64,000 nucleotides of DNA, taken from contig VHIT02000002.1 in assembly GCA_009768925.2 (NCBI GenBank), positions 310,001 to 374,000 on the forward strand, given 5' to 3'. The notes beneath the pieces were generated by a model, which saw only the letters and a program-made list of their open reading frames with translations, was not told the DNA's origin and searched no databases. Positions 1-9,334 of this stretch are shown piece by piece; the first letter of the stretch is position 1; each line of letters opens with the position of its first letter. This stretch comes from Cryptosporidium bovis. Its lineage: Eukaryota > Apicomplexa > Conoidasida > Eucoccidiorida > Cryptosporidiidae. Both the position numbers and the translations under genes were made by a program.

Positions 1-1
1 A

Positions 2-1687
2 ATTGCTCTAAAAGGTTTTGAATTTGTGGGTAATGATGAACATGTCAAAGGGGAACTGAAACTAGACTCTGTATTTTATGTATTTGGTTTCTGTAGCCAA
101 AGTCTTTTTACTCAAGAATTCGATAAAATGAATTTGAGTTACATTACAAATAAAGATAACTCAATTGGAGGCCAATTAAATTTTGTTGGACTCATTTCAC
201 CCATTTCCACGATTAGTACACATGAAGCAAATCCTTTCATAACAAGTTACTTTTTGCAAGGATTCCTCAGTAGCATGATTCCCTTTGTATTCCCCCATAA
301 ACAGTTTAATATCGATCCAAATTGCTGGAATAGAACATTCAGTATTTCCCATAACGGTAGAGCTAAATATGATTATAAATCATGTATTGAAAAAGACAAT
401 AAAGAGTGTAAATTCTCCGCCTCAATATTGAAAAAGATGTCAAAATTCTCACCGGAGTCAACATCAGTTGATGTAATTTCCGATAAAATCGGGAAAATCA
501 AAGAATATCTCAACAAAATGCCACTCATTAAGGATGAATATCCAAAGCTTTGTGTCCTTGGAACCGGTTCAGCCATTCCCTCTCCATATAGGAACGTTTC
601 TGGAAATCTCTTAAGAATAAACGATAACACAAGCATGTTTCTAGATTGTGGTGAAGGATCAATTTTTCAATTGTTTGTATTGTTTGGATATAACAAAGAT
701 ACTTTTTTTGATATCATAAGTACCATTAATTTTGTTTTCATATCTCATCCCCACGAGGACCACTTCTTGGGCCTGTTCGGACTCATCAAAGCAAAGTATT
801 TCTGTGAAATGATTACTTCTAAATCTGAACTTGACATTCACAAGTCAAAAGACAATAATAAAATGTGTGGTGATTCTAATTTCAGACCAAAGTTTGCTAA
901 TGGCATCATTAAATTGTCCAAGAATGAATTGGAAAGAATATCAGTGAATAACCAGATAGTTATAATGGGGCCAAAAAGCATCGAAAAGTTGTTGGAACTT
1001 CATATAGACGAAATAATTCCACCAAGAAATGCGAAACTGGAACCAGAGTTTGATCTAAAATCAAAAGTGATCTTTATTCCGATTCAGAACAGCAATTCAA
1101 AAATGCAAAATGAGGTCGCATTAGACAGTGACACAGTAATAATGTTTGAACCATTTCCAGTTAAACACATTAAACATTCATTTGGGATAAAAGTATCCTT
1201 GAAGCAAAGTGATGACTATAGTTTAAAGTGCCAAGCAGATAATCAATTTACAATAGTATTCTCTGGAGACACCGTACCATGTTCGTCTCTTGAATTAGCA
1301 TCCAAAGATTGCGATGTGCTTATCCACGAAGCGACTTTTGAGGATTCTCTTGGTGAAGAGGCCAGGAAAAAGAACCACTCAACCATTTCAGAAGCCGTGA
1401 GGACAGCCGTCAAATGCTCAGCAAAGTCGCTTCTCCTCACACACTTCAGTCAAAGATATCAAAGCACTCCTGAAATCACAAAGGAGATGCATGATGGAGA
1501 ACCCCAATCAACGTCCAAAAATAGCGATTGCTTCAAAGGATATCCTGAAGAGGAGATACTTAAGGCCTATTATAACAACAATACTTTATCGCTTATGGAT
1601 TTAATGGTTATACCTTTAAAAAGTATCTGTGAGCTGGTTAAGCCTCTAAATTTATTAAATGAATTAATCAAGAATTATCTGCCATAA
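2..1687 (+). CDS. tRNase Z (long form), 5' end outside window
   Basis: Metallo-beta-lactamase endonuclease that trims the 3' trailer of precursor tRNAs. The frame is open to the left edge and the first apparent start is a GTG, so the true N-terminus lies upstream of the window. Visible family marks are the LGTGSAIPSPYRN strand, the zinc-binding motif SHPHEDH (about codons 245-251 from the first in-frame GTG), FSGDT, the IHEATFED aspartate/histidine region, a later His in NHSTISEAV and the LLTHFSQRY strand. The long N-terminal part before LGTGS fits the ELAC2-like long form. Its last 24 bases overlap, tail to tail, the 3' end of the next gene on the other strand. Family assignment is firm; compartment (nucleus or mitosome) cannot be told. 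Confidence 0.9.
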   Translation: MALKGFEFVGNDEHVKGELKLDSVFYVFGFCSQSLFTQEFDKMNLSYITNKDNSIGGQLNFVGLISPISTISTHEANPFITSYFLQGFLSSMIPFVFPHKQFNIDPNCWNRTFSISHNGRAKYDYKSCIEKDNKECKFSASILKKMSKFSPESTSVDVISDKIGKIKEYLNKMPLIKDEYPKLCVLGTGSAIPSPYRNVSGNLLRINDNTSMFLDCGEGSIFQLFVLFGYNKDTFFDIISTINFVFISHPHEDHFLGLFGLIKAKYFCEMITSKSELDIHKSKDNNKMCGDSNFRPKFANGIIKLSKNELERISVNNQIVIMGPKSIEKLLELHIDEIIPPRNAKLEPEFDLKSKVIFIPIQNSNSKMQNEVALDSDTVIMFEPFPVKHIKHSFGIKVSLKQSDDYSLKCQADNQFTIVFSGDTVPCSSLELASKDCDVLIHEATFEDSLGEEARKKNHSTISEAVRTAVKCSAKSLLLTHFSQRYQSTPEITKEMHDGEPQSTSKNSDCFKGYPEEEILKAYYNNNTLSLMDLMVIPLKSICELVKPLNLLNELIKNYLP

Positions 1688-4600
1688 GTTCAAGCACACT
1701 ATAGATCTTTCTTTGTTCTTCTTCAAATCATCGTTCTCAACTAGAATACAGTCCCATATATCGTCCCCATCGGTAGTTAGTCTAATTATAACTCCATGAT
1801 ACACTTTGTCTCCAATAAAGTAACTGACACGCGAACCGTTCCTAGATAGAAATCTCTCTATTGAGTCTCTGAAAAGCAAATCATTTATCAAATAAAAAGG
1901 TGTGGTTGGCTGGAAACCGTGTATTTCAAGACTCTTTTTCTGAATAGCACTTTTGGTTATAATTGATCTTCCAAAAGGACCCGGAACACCGTTTGATCTT
2001 TTACTATTAAAACGCACTGGAAGTATAAGAGATATATTTAAATACTCACCATTATCATCTCGCGATTTTTTAATGTACTTAATATTGCTTCTCACAAAAG
2101 ATTCGCGTGATTCCGCCATTGTGAATGTAGAATCGGCTATAATGGCCTCCCTATATGAATTTGAGAGATTATTATTCTTTATTCTATTTGAAGTTCTTTT
2201 ACGCGAAACAAAGTCCCTTCCCAAAGAATCCGCTGCATCTATATTTTCCTTCAGCCTCTCCAACTGAGACTCAATGTCGTCTGGCACAGTCTCATTTTTT
2301 CTCGGAAACAATCTGCAATTTAGTAATACGAAAGGAGTTAAACTCGCTTCATCCTCCACGCCATTTTGTTCGTCTCCAAAATTATAACAAATGTTTTCTA
2401 CCTTTACTTTTTCTATGGTTGAAACATTTTCCGATATCTCGTAAAAGTGTTCAATAAATCTAACGTAGTCATCACAATTTCCTTTTCTTTCTGATATGAT
2501 TGAATTTATCCATTCAAGTATAACTAACAGATGCCCGGATCTAAAGTAATAAAGTGCATCTGACTGCCTTGGAATAAAGCGAGATATACGTGACTGGGAT
2601 TTCCCTCCACTGTTACTATTATCTAGCATTGAGATGAACGCATCTCTATCATTTACATAGCCACTATTTCCATTAAAATCAAAATGAGAGACGCAATTTC
2701 TTCCAAATGACATGTCTAAGATGCCTTTTGGTATTATCTTGAACGCAAATATTTTCAGGTATAAGCATATAACTGATATTTTTCTACCCAATAATAAACC
2801 AAATCCGTCTTTTTCATGACTCTCCATATTGACATTTCCCTCAAAATGTTGTAGCCAAAGTTTGTAGTTTTTCTCCCTTGTTTTGTCAAATACTATCCCA
2901 AAACTGGACAAACAATCTAAAATCGATTCCGAAATTAACTTAATCAATGAAGCCAACTCCTTTATGACGGTGTCGAAAGCAGTTTGGGTAGTCCCATGTC
3001 CATTTATGAACAACTCGAAAATAGTAAGTGATAATTTAAACAATAAGTCCATTATTTGAAAGTGGGTTTCGAGTTCATTTCTGATGCAAACCAACAAAGG
3101 AAAGAGCATTTTCATATACATAACGGACACTTGTTTAAACAAGGATAACAAGGAAAAACAAATGTACTGTTTTTCCATATCAATTCCAATTGAATTAAAA
3201 CCAAAAGGTACAATAACCTGTTCTTTATCTTTTATTCTGTTTTTAACGTATTCATTTGGATTAAACTGATCGTGTTCAAACTCTTTTCCACTAAATATAC
3301 TTCTGAGTTTTAATTTTAATTGAAATTCACAGTAATGTTCATCATTTAGGCATGTCATGAGTGTGTCCAGGTCTTTTTTTCTAGTCAAGTATCTGTAACA
3401 AGACCATGATTTTCTCTCTACTTTGTTTTCAAATGCAGTGTATGCTCTTTTATTTTCAAAAGCATAGATGCCCAAGGAAGGACTTTCACTTTTATCTATT
3501 GCAGTTTTAGTGCATATTGGGTTGTTACACTGGGATCTGTGAATCAAATACTCATTATTCAAGCTCTCTGAACAACTTGGAACTATCACTAGCGATTTAT
3601 TTAGTGTATTTGACGTCTTTGTATTATTAAATATGTAGTATTTGTTCGAGTATCTATCTGTTCCTATCAAGTTATCATTTCTACCAAGTGAAACATTTGT
3701 TTTCTTTTTCCCAGGTGCACTACTACTCACAAATGTGTTCTGCATTGCGTTTATTTGATCCATAAACTCCTTTCCCAACTTTTCACTAAACAATGTATCT
3801 ATCATCCAACTCATCACGCCTAAAAACGAGTCTTTGTGAAACATTGCTTCTGCGTTATTCTCAAAATAGTCACAACTTGCGTTTTTGCTCTTAATCTTTT
3901 CTTCCTCATTATTCTCTTTCTTTGTTCTATTAATATCAATTTTGCATTGAAAATTTTCATCTGCGTTTCTTTCATCCTGACCATGATCGTCATCGTCTTC
4001 ACCAAAATCTTCAAAATAGTTCGAAATAGATTCAAGTCTTTTTTGTATTTCACCTAAAATAATTGGCCAGGTGACGTCATCGACGTAATATTTATTAATT
4101 ATATCGTTTAATAATGAACTGTTAAATTCAGAGAGCAAGCTGTCGCCTGCTTTAATATCCATGCCACTTGAATCTGGATTAAATAACAGTGAAGTGGCAG
4201 CTCTCTTGATTTGCCTACTGCCAAAACTGTTGTCTGAATTTGTTTCTTCTGGAACCAAACCAAGTTTAGACGGAAGTAATTTATCCGAAATGAATGACAC
4301 CATCTTACTTGATATTGAAAAAAATAAATTCTTTGGAAATAAATTTACAATGCTTATAAATTCAACCAAGTCCTCTTGAATTACTTTTCTTCCATTTTCT
4401 TTTAATTTGTTCCTTTGTCTCTCAATAATGTTTTTGTATTCAAAATAAAAACACTTAATTATTTCAATGCAAGTTGAATTATTTTCAGGAAAAATTCTTG
4501 AATAATAAGATTGAATGCTCAGCAATGAACTTGAATTTATAGGTAAATCTAGATATTCACCATACACACCTAGGAAAAATGACATTCTTAATACACCCAA

Positions 4601-6274
4601 ACAATTGTCGAAACTGTCTGCATAACACTTTATTTTGGGTAGGTAATTTTTCAAGGCATCCTCAGCTTTACTCACTGAAGATCTTCTTCTCTTTAAATTA
4701 TTGCCATTACTAACGTTAACCCCACCTAAATCGTTCCTATTTCCAACAACTAAACCAATAGCCTTACTTTGTAATTTGTTACAGGAGAATATTTTCTCCA
4801 TTAAATCAATATTTTCTAGATAATTATCCAAATTTGAACTTATTTCACTTTCACTCAAAGATGAATCCTCACTCGATATCATTTTAACTAATTTATTCCT
4901 CATTGTAACCAGTATCTGAATACCAAGGGTCTTAGACAAATTGTGTCTTTCAGAATATGCCTTTAAATAGTTCTCAATGAACTTGTACATCAACAATACA
5001 TCCTTTTCTGTCGAGCCTGGAATGCAGACAGGATCACCCCATGCCGTGCTAAAATTTGTGTCGTTACTAGAACTAATCGATTCTTTACTTGTTTTTTTTA
5101 AAGTTGAATTAGCTGGAGTCCCACCTGATACAGTCGAACCTGCGCTAACTTGATCAGAGTTGTCCTCATTTGTGCAGTTTAAACCGTCAGTTTCTGTTGA
5201 AGTTATTTGTTTTTTGTTTGGCGATTTGTCTTGCGACTTTCCGGTAACCTGGTCCAAAAATGTTCTATAACCTATTCTATTTGAATTTGGAGACAAGAGC
5301 GTTTTAACTAGTCTTGTGATAATGTCAAACTTTAATTTTGCTGCTGAATAATACTTTGAATACTTGTTTGCTGGCCAAATAAGTCTATAGCAAGTCTTTT
5401 GATCACCTTTTAAGGGAATACTATTTATCCATATACACGGTGGGTCATATATATTGCTCCCGAATTCTATTGTCCAAGAATGTATCCTGCATGTTATTGG
5501 AAATGAATTAAACGCTTCTTGTTTAAGCAACGATTTTGGAATTTCTTTGACTTTTTTTGATTTAAATCCACTCGAAACTCCACCTTTTTGGCGAGCTTTT
5601 AGCAACTTTTTATAGTTTTCTCTCAGTATAGTACTTTTTTCCTTATCGTAACTAAGTATATAGTTAAAAGGTATTAAATAGCCTGTCATTGTAAATTCAT
5701 CGTTATTATTCTCTGTTTTTAACTCAGATATTGAATTCCTATCATTGCTCCCTTCGTATGTAACGAAATAATCGAGAGTACTCTTCTTACTACTAAAGTA
5801 TATGCTCTCATAGTTGTTTTTAATAGAATCTAAAGGTATCATTCTTGACAGTTTATTATTGTATATGCAAAAATCAGCAATATATCTGTATTTTATACAC
5901 GAGTCGCCACTTGTATAAGTCACCTCTTCTGGTATATCTTCCTCAATTGTTACATCCTGTTTTCCTCTCACAGATCCTCTAGATTCACTGTTGTTGCTTG
6001 AAATACTACTCTTCCTTTTACACTGACTTCTAGAGACTGTTATGTCACTCATCAAATCTATGTTGCTATCGTTGCAAAATTCGCCATTCATTGCTTTATC
6101 CTGCTCTACACCATATATGGGAACCGAGTTGGAGTTAGCAATGTCCTCACATCCCTCATCGTCGCCCTGTAAAAACAAATACTCCGGAATTCCTCCCTCA
6201 TTATAAAGAGAATCTGAAAGTCTCATTGAAACATCGCTTGAATCCACTGCTTCAGTGTAATCGTTTGAGGCCAT
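1664..6274 (-). CDS. large conserved-looking protein of unknown function (1536 aa)
   Basis: I do not recognise this protein. It starts at ATG 6274 (MASNDYTEAV) and is uninterrupted. The N-terminal 130 residues are acidic and Ser-rich; an ordered stretch follows at about 130-370, then a Ser/Thr/Asn-rich linker near 380-430, a helical middle, an acidic run (EDDDDHGQDE) near 765, further helices, and a well-ordered C-terminus. The last ~60 residues (SYFIGDKVYHGVIIRL, then DIWDCILVEND) resemble a small beta-barrel of Tudor/chromo type, but that is an impression, not a match. It has no signal peptide or obvious membrane segment. Size, acidity and Ser-rich linkers suggest a nuclear scaffold; this is inference. 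Confidence 0.85.
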   Translation of the reverse strand: MASNDYTEAVDSSDVSMRLSDSLYNEGGIPEYLFLQGDDEGCEDIANSNSVPIYGVEQDKAMNGEFCNDSNIDLMSDITVSRSQCKRKSSISSNNSESRGSVRGKQDVTIEEDIPEEVTYTSGDSCIKYRYIADFCIYNNKLSRMIPLDSIKNNYESIYFSSKKSTLDYFVTYEGSNDRNSISELKTENNNDEFTMTGYLIPFNYILSYDKEKSTILRENYKKLLKARQKGGVSSGFKSKKVKEIPKSLLKQEAFNSFPITCRIHSWTIEFGSNIYDPPCIWINSIPLKGDQKTCYRLIWPANKYSKYYSAAKLKFDIITRLVKTLLSPNSNRIGYRTFLDQVTGKSQDKSPNKKQITSTETDGLNCTNEDNSDQVSAGSTVSGGTPANSTLKKTSKESISSSNDTNFSTAWGDPVCIPGSTEKDVLLMYKFIENYLKAYSERHNLSKTLGIQILVTMRNKLVKMISSEDSSLSESEISSNLDNYLENIDLMEKIFSCNKLQSKAIGLVVGNRNDLGGVNVSNGNNLKRRRSSVSKAEDALKNYLPKIKCYADSFDNCLGVLRMSFFLGVYGEYLDLPINSSSLLSIQSYYSRIFPENNSTCIEIIKCFYFEYKNIIERQRNKLKENGRKVIQEDLVEFISIVNLFPKNLFFSISSKMVSFISDKLLPSKLGLVPEETNSDNSFGSRQIKRAATSLLFNPDSSGMDIKAGDSLLSEFNSSLLNDIINKYYVDDVTWPIILGEIQKRLESISNYFEDFGEDDDDHGQDERNADENFQCKIDINRTKKENNEEEKIKSKNASCDYFENNAEAMFHKDSFLGVMSWMIDTLFSEKLGKEFMDQINAMQNTFVSSSAPGKKKTNVSLGRNDNLIGTDRYSNKYYIFNNTKTSNTLNKSLVIVPSCSESLNNEYLIHRSQCNNPICTKTAIDKSESPSLGIYAFENKRAYTAFENKVERKSWSCYRYLTRKKDLDTLMTCLNDEHYCEFQLKLKLRSIFSGKEFEHDQFNPNEYVKNRIKDKEQVIVPFGFNSIGIDMEKQYICFSLLSLFKQVSVMYMKMLFPLLVCIRNELETHFQIMDLLFKLSLTIFELFINGHGTTQTAFDTVIKELASLIKLISESILDCLSSFGIVFDKTREKNYKLWLQHFEGNVNMESHEKDGFGLLLGRKISVICLYLKIFAFKIIPKGILDMSFGRNCVSHFDFNGNSGYVNDRDAFISMLDNSNSGGKSQSRISRFIPRQSDALYYFRSGHLLVILEWINSIISERKGNCDDYVRFIEHFYEISENVSTIEKVKVENICYNFGDEQNGVEDEASLTPFVLLNCRLFPRKNETVPDDIESQLERLKENIDAADSLGRDFVSRKRTSNRIKNNNLSNSYREAIIADSTFTMAESRESFVRSNIKYIKKSRDDNGEYLNISLILPVRFNSKRSNGVPGPFGRSIITKSAIQKKSLEIHGFQPTTPFYLINDLLFRDSIERFLSRNGSRVSYFIGDKVYHGVIIRLTTDGDDIWDCILVENDDLKKNKERSIVCLNLWQIILD

Positions 6275-6897
6275 TGTTGTACTGGATATTCTTCCAATCC
6301 TAACCCCACTATAGATTTATTCTTATATAACTTACAATAAATGCCTTCTACAATAGTTTATGTACATATATGTTTATACCTTGGAAATAATTTCATCTGA
6401 CTTTATTCAAGGTAAATGCGCAAATATACATATGTATTCAGGTGGTAAAGGTAGTTCTATAAAATATTAAATTGTGAAAATACCCCTAATTACTTTTTCC
6501 TGCTTAACTTGATAATTATCAACAAAAAAAAAGTTACCAATTATATTTTTTAGCAAATAACTAGGTTCCACTCCTCCAGGGCGCTTCCCCCAACTAGACA
6601 AAAAGAGTAAGTGAATCCACATTTCATTAGGTTATTCTTCATCCAAATTCTTGAATTATTCCTAAATTTTTTAAAAATATAACCAATAGTACAAATCCTT
6701 TGCGAAAAAAAGTTAAAAAGAAAGAAATAAGATAATAAAAGGAAAATGTACAAATTAGTCGGTAAAAAAAACATGCAAATACCGGTTCATACTCGTTTAC
6801 AAAAATACGAGCATCATTTAAGTTAGCTGAAGAAGAGCATCACCTTTATAGTCAAATAAAGAAGAAAAAAAATCCATGGGGTACCTGGGCCTAAGGC
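6275..6897. other. intergenic, 623 bp
   Basis: Upstream region of the 1536-aa gene and 3' flank of UNG. It is AT-rich with several A runs and a small hairpin (CTCGT/ACGAG arms near 6790-6812). No coding frame with family features was found. Confidence 0.6.
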
Positions 6898-7980
6898 TCA
6901 GTTTAAAGGAATCCAGTTTATTTCAGGTCTGTTGTTTTTCCTTAGAAACTCATTGCACTTTTTAAAGTGATCACACCCTTAAATCAATTTTTTATTTTAA
7001 AAATAACTAGTTAGCCTTTCATTTATATTATATTTTATCTCACTACACTCCTATTCCTGTTTTTTATTTTGTTTTAGTAGGTATAGAAACGGACGCATAG
7101 TGTAGAGACATGTACAGAACAGTACTTACCCATAAACTTTTTTTGAGATAGTGGAGAAGGATGTGCAGACTCCAAAACCAGATGTCTTTTCCTGCAGACG
7201 TTCGAGGCTTTCGTTTGGGCAGATCTTCCCCATAACATAAACACTATAGGTTTTTCTAATTTGTTTATAATTGAAATAACAGCACTTGTAAATTTATCCC
7301 ATCCCTAATAATTAATAAAAAAACGTTCTGTGTATATTATATACAATAAAACTTACGTAATCCTTGTGCGACATTGGTTTCCCCTCTTCCACAGAAAGAA
7401 GAGAATTTAGGAGGAATACACCTTGCTCTGCCCATGAAGTGAGATCTCCATGCGATGGAGTACCTTTACCTATTTCCTTGTATATATTTTTCAAGCTTGG
7501 TGGAATAGGAACGCCTTTTGGAACGGAGAAACATAGACCCATTGCCTGACCGGGTTGATGATAGGGGTCTTGACCTATGATAACAACCGATATTTTACTC
7601 ACAGGAGTGGTTTTAAAACACTGAAACATATCTTTTTCTGGTGGATAAACTTTTACAATACGCCTTCTTTCCCTTACTTTTCTAAAACACTCAATAAAAT
7701 ATGGCTTTGAAAGTTCCTCCCTAAGCAACCCAAACCATTCTTCTCCAAAACATTCGATTAGCTCTTCTTCCTTAACTATATCCTCATCTATATTGCCACT
7801 TATTCTTATTTTCTTGCTATTTCTGTCTTCTTCAGTACTTTTATCCCTTTTATTACAATTCAATGCATTGAAATTGTCGTTGTTGCCTGTGTTTTCATTA
7901 TCACAATTTAAATCACTAGTTACTTCTACGTGAGCCTCACTTTTCTTTTTCATAAATGACAATATTGAAAGTTGCGTCAT
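6898..7980 (-). CDS. UNG: uracil-DNA glycosylase, three exons
   Basis: Removes uracil from DNA in base excision repair. Exons: 7357-7980, 7130-7304, 6898-6977; introns of 52 and 152 nt with GTAAGT donors. Joined length is 292 aa. The open frame begins at a TTG (8022) behind a stop; the first ATG is 7980 (MTQLSILSFMKKK), which puts a degenerate PCNA-binding box (Q-x-x-I-x-x-F-M) at the very N-terminus, as in nuclear UNG2. Exon 1 holds GQDPYHQPGQAMGLCFS (catalytic Asp) and HGDLTSWAEQGVFLLN. Exon 2 continues SHKDY with GWDKFTSAV and holds VFMLWG and AHPSPLS (catalytic His, intercalating Leu). Exon 3 ends the fold with CDHFKKCNEFL and INW. Odd: Met replaces the usual His in QAHGL. Confidence 0.93.
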
Positions 7981-8383
7981 TTCAATATCATTTAATACTG
8001 ACTTTAATTTTTGTACTCCCAATACATGTTTTTAGAGGGCGGCAACTTATAACTGAAAACTACTCTGGATTCATTATTTGCTGAGATTATTAGCAGGGTG
8101 TGAAACTAAACCGGGAAGACCAGTTCAAAAATCTTCATTTACATATTCTGTTAGCTTCTAGAACCCAACTATTAACTGCAAAAGGTAAAAATAACTTGCA
8201 AAAAAAAGGGCAAAAACAAAGATTTAAAAGATAAAACTTAGTAACAGCAATGATTTACTGACTAGACTACTATATAAAGACTCCACTTCATCTTCTGTTT
8301 TCTGAAAAAAACAAAAGATTTGCTTTAAGATAAAAATCTGATTTCTATAAGACGGTAATGTCGTATTACTCGAATCTTGTTTC
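7981..8383. other. intergenic, 403 bp
   Basis: UNG upstream region and MRT4 3' flank. It holds a GC-rich GGGCGGC at 8037-8043, about 57 bp upstream of the UNG start, a possible weak E2F-like site. Nothing else was recognised. Confidence 0.5.
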
Positions 8384-9046
8384 TTAATGCTCATCCTCCA
8401 AATACGTAACATTTCCTTTATAAAGGTATGCAATTGGCTTAACTTCAAACTTAACAGTCGGGATGCTTAAGTACTTAAGGAGTAAATACTGGTATTTATT
8501 TAGTTGCAATCCCTTTTCACAAATGGTAACGGTATCCTGATTTACAACACCTTCTATGCTGGACCTGAGATGAGGATACTGCTTTCTCATATAGAGTTCA
8601 GCACCTTGTAGCTGCCTTGCCAACTCAGTGTTTGGCTCAGCAATACAACTTACATCTGAAATTGAACCCTCTCTTCCTATTTCCAGGGTGGAGTTCTCAG
8701 ACAGAACCTTTTTCAAATCATCTGGAGAAAGATCCGTAAATATAAGGCCTCTCTCCCCCCTTAAAAATGCCGAAATCGCATGCGCATTTTTGCCATTACT
8801 ATTTTCTGTATCCATGTTAAACGCAACTTGCAAAAGTTTATTTTTACCTATCAAAAGTTTACCTGGCTCCAAACTGATTCTAAGTTCTTTCAAAGAGGAA
8901 TTTCTCTGGTTAAAGAGTTTAACCACGTAGATATAGTCGTACTTTTGAATAAATCTATGTACGTTTTCTATTATCTCAGACTTATCCTTTTTTCTCTTCA
9001 CTCCCTCTAAAGCAATCGTTTTCCTGACTCTTTTAGACTTTACCAT
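8384..9046 (-). CDS. MRT4: mRNA turnover protein 4 / ribosome assembly factor (P0-like)
   Basis: 220-aa single-exon protein starting at ATG 9046 (MVKSKRVRKTIAL). It has the uL10/P0 fold without the acidic P-protein tail: basic N-terminus, a YDYIYVVKLFNQRNSSLKEL segment, GKLLIGKNKLLQVAF, a GERGLIFTD turn and a FEVKPIAYLY end. Mrt4 holds the place of ribosomal P0 on pre-60S particles in the nucleolus and is exchanged late in maturation. The length (about 220-240 aa in the family) and the missing P-stalk tail separate it from ribosomal P0. A perfect 12-bp palindrome TTTGGCGCCAAA lies 161 bp upstream. Confidence 0.88.
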   Translation of the reverse strand: MVKSKRVRKTIALEGVKRKKDKSEIIENVHRFIQKYDYIYVVKLFNQRNSSLKELRISLEPGKLLIGKNKLLQVAFNMDTENSNGKNAHAISAFLRGERGLIFTDLSPDDLKKVLSENSTLEIGREGSISDVSCIAEPNTELARQLQGAELYMRKQYPHLRSSIEGVVNQDTVTICEKGLQLNKYQYLLLKYLSIPTVKFEVKPIAYLYKGNVTYLEDEH

Positions 9047-9207
9047 TCTCGCTCAAACGCCTATAACAAACAGTTGAACTATGTGTATAGTTTCTTTAGT
9101 TACCGTTTTATGTACCACGTTGCTTATTTTGTTAATTTTAACAGTCTCTCTCACCTTGAAATCAACCTCTAATAATACTATAATCAATTTGACTTTATCA
9201 TTTTTTG

Positions 9208-9219
9208 TTTGGCGCCAAA
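9208..9219. promoter_or_regulatory. E2F-like palindrome TTTGGCGCCAAA
   Basis: Perfect 12-bp palindrome in the MRT4 upstream region, 161 bp from the ATG at 9046. GGCGCC-core, E2F-like elements are a known over-represented class upstream of Cryptosporidium genes. The identical 12-mer recurs at 12450-12461. Confidence 0.55.
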
Positions 9220-9334
9220 CCTTACATATACTGGGCTAGGAGAGGAACATGTAAATTAAGAGTAAGAAGGAAATGAGGGAAACAAGAAAAGAGAGGAATG
9301 AATTAGATCATGTTTTTCCGTTAGGTTTTGTATT

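Noticed and set aside
1953-2267. 104-codon plus-strand frame inside the 1536-aa gene
   Set aside because: Antisense shadow with no conserved features.
3820-4053. Lys/Met/Arg-rich 77-codon frame
   Set aside because: Shifted reading of the acidic low-complexity region of the 1536-aa protein.
6550-6774. 74-codon minus-strand frame after UNG, considered as a UNG exon
   Set aside because: Does not continue the UNG fold; the true terminal exons are 7130-7304 and 6898-6977.
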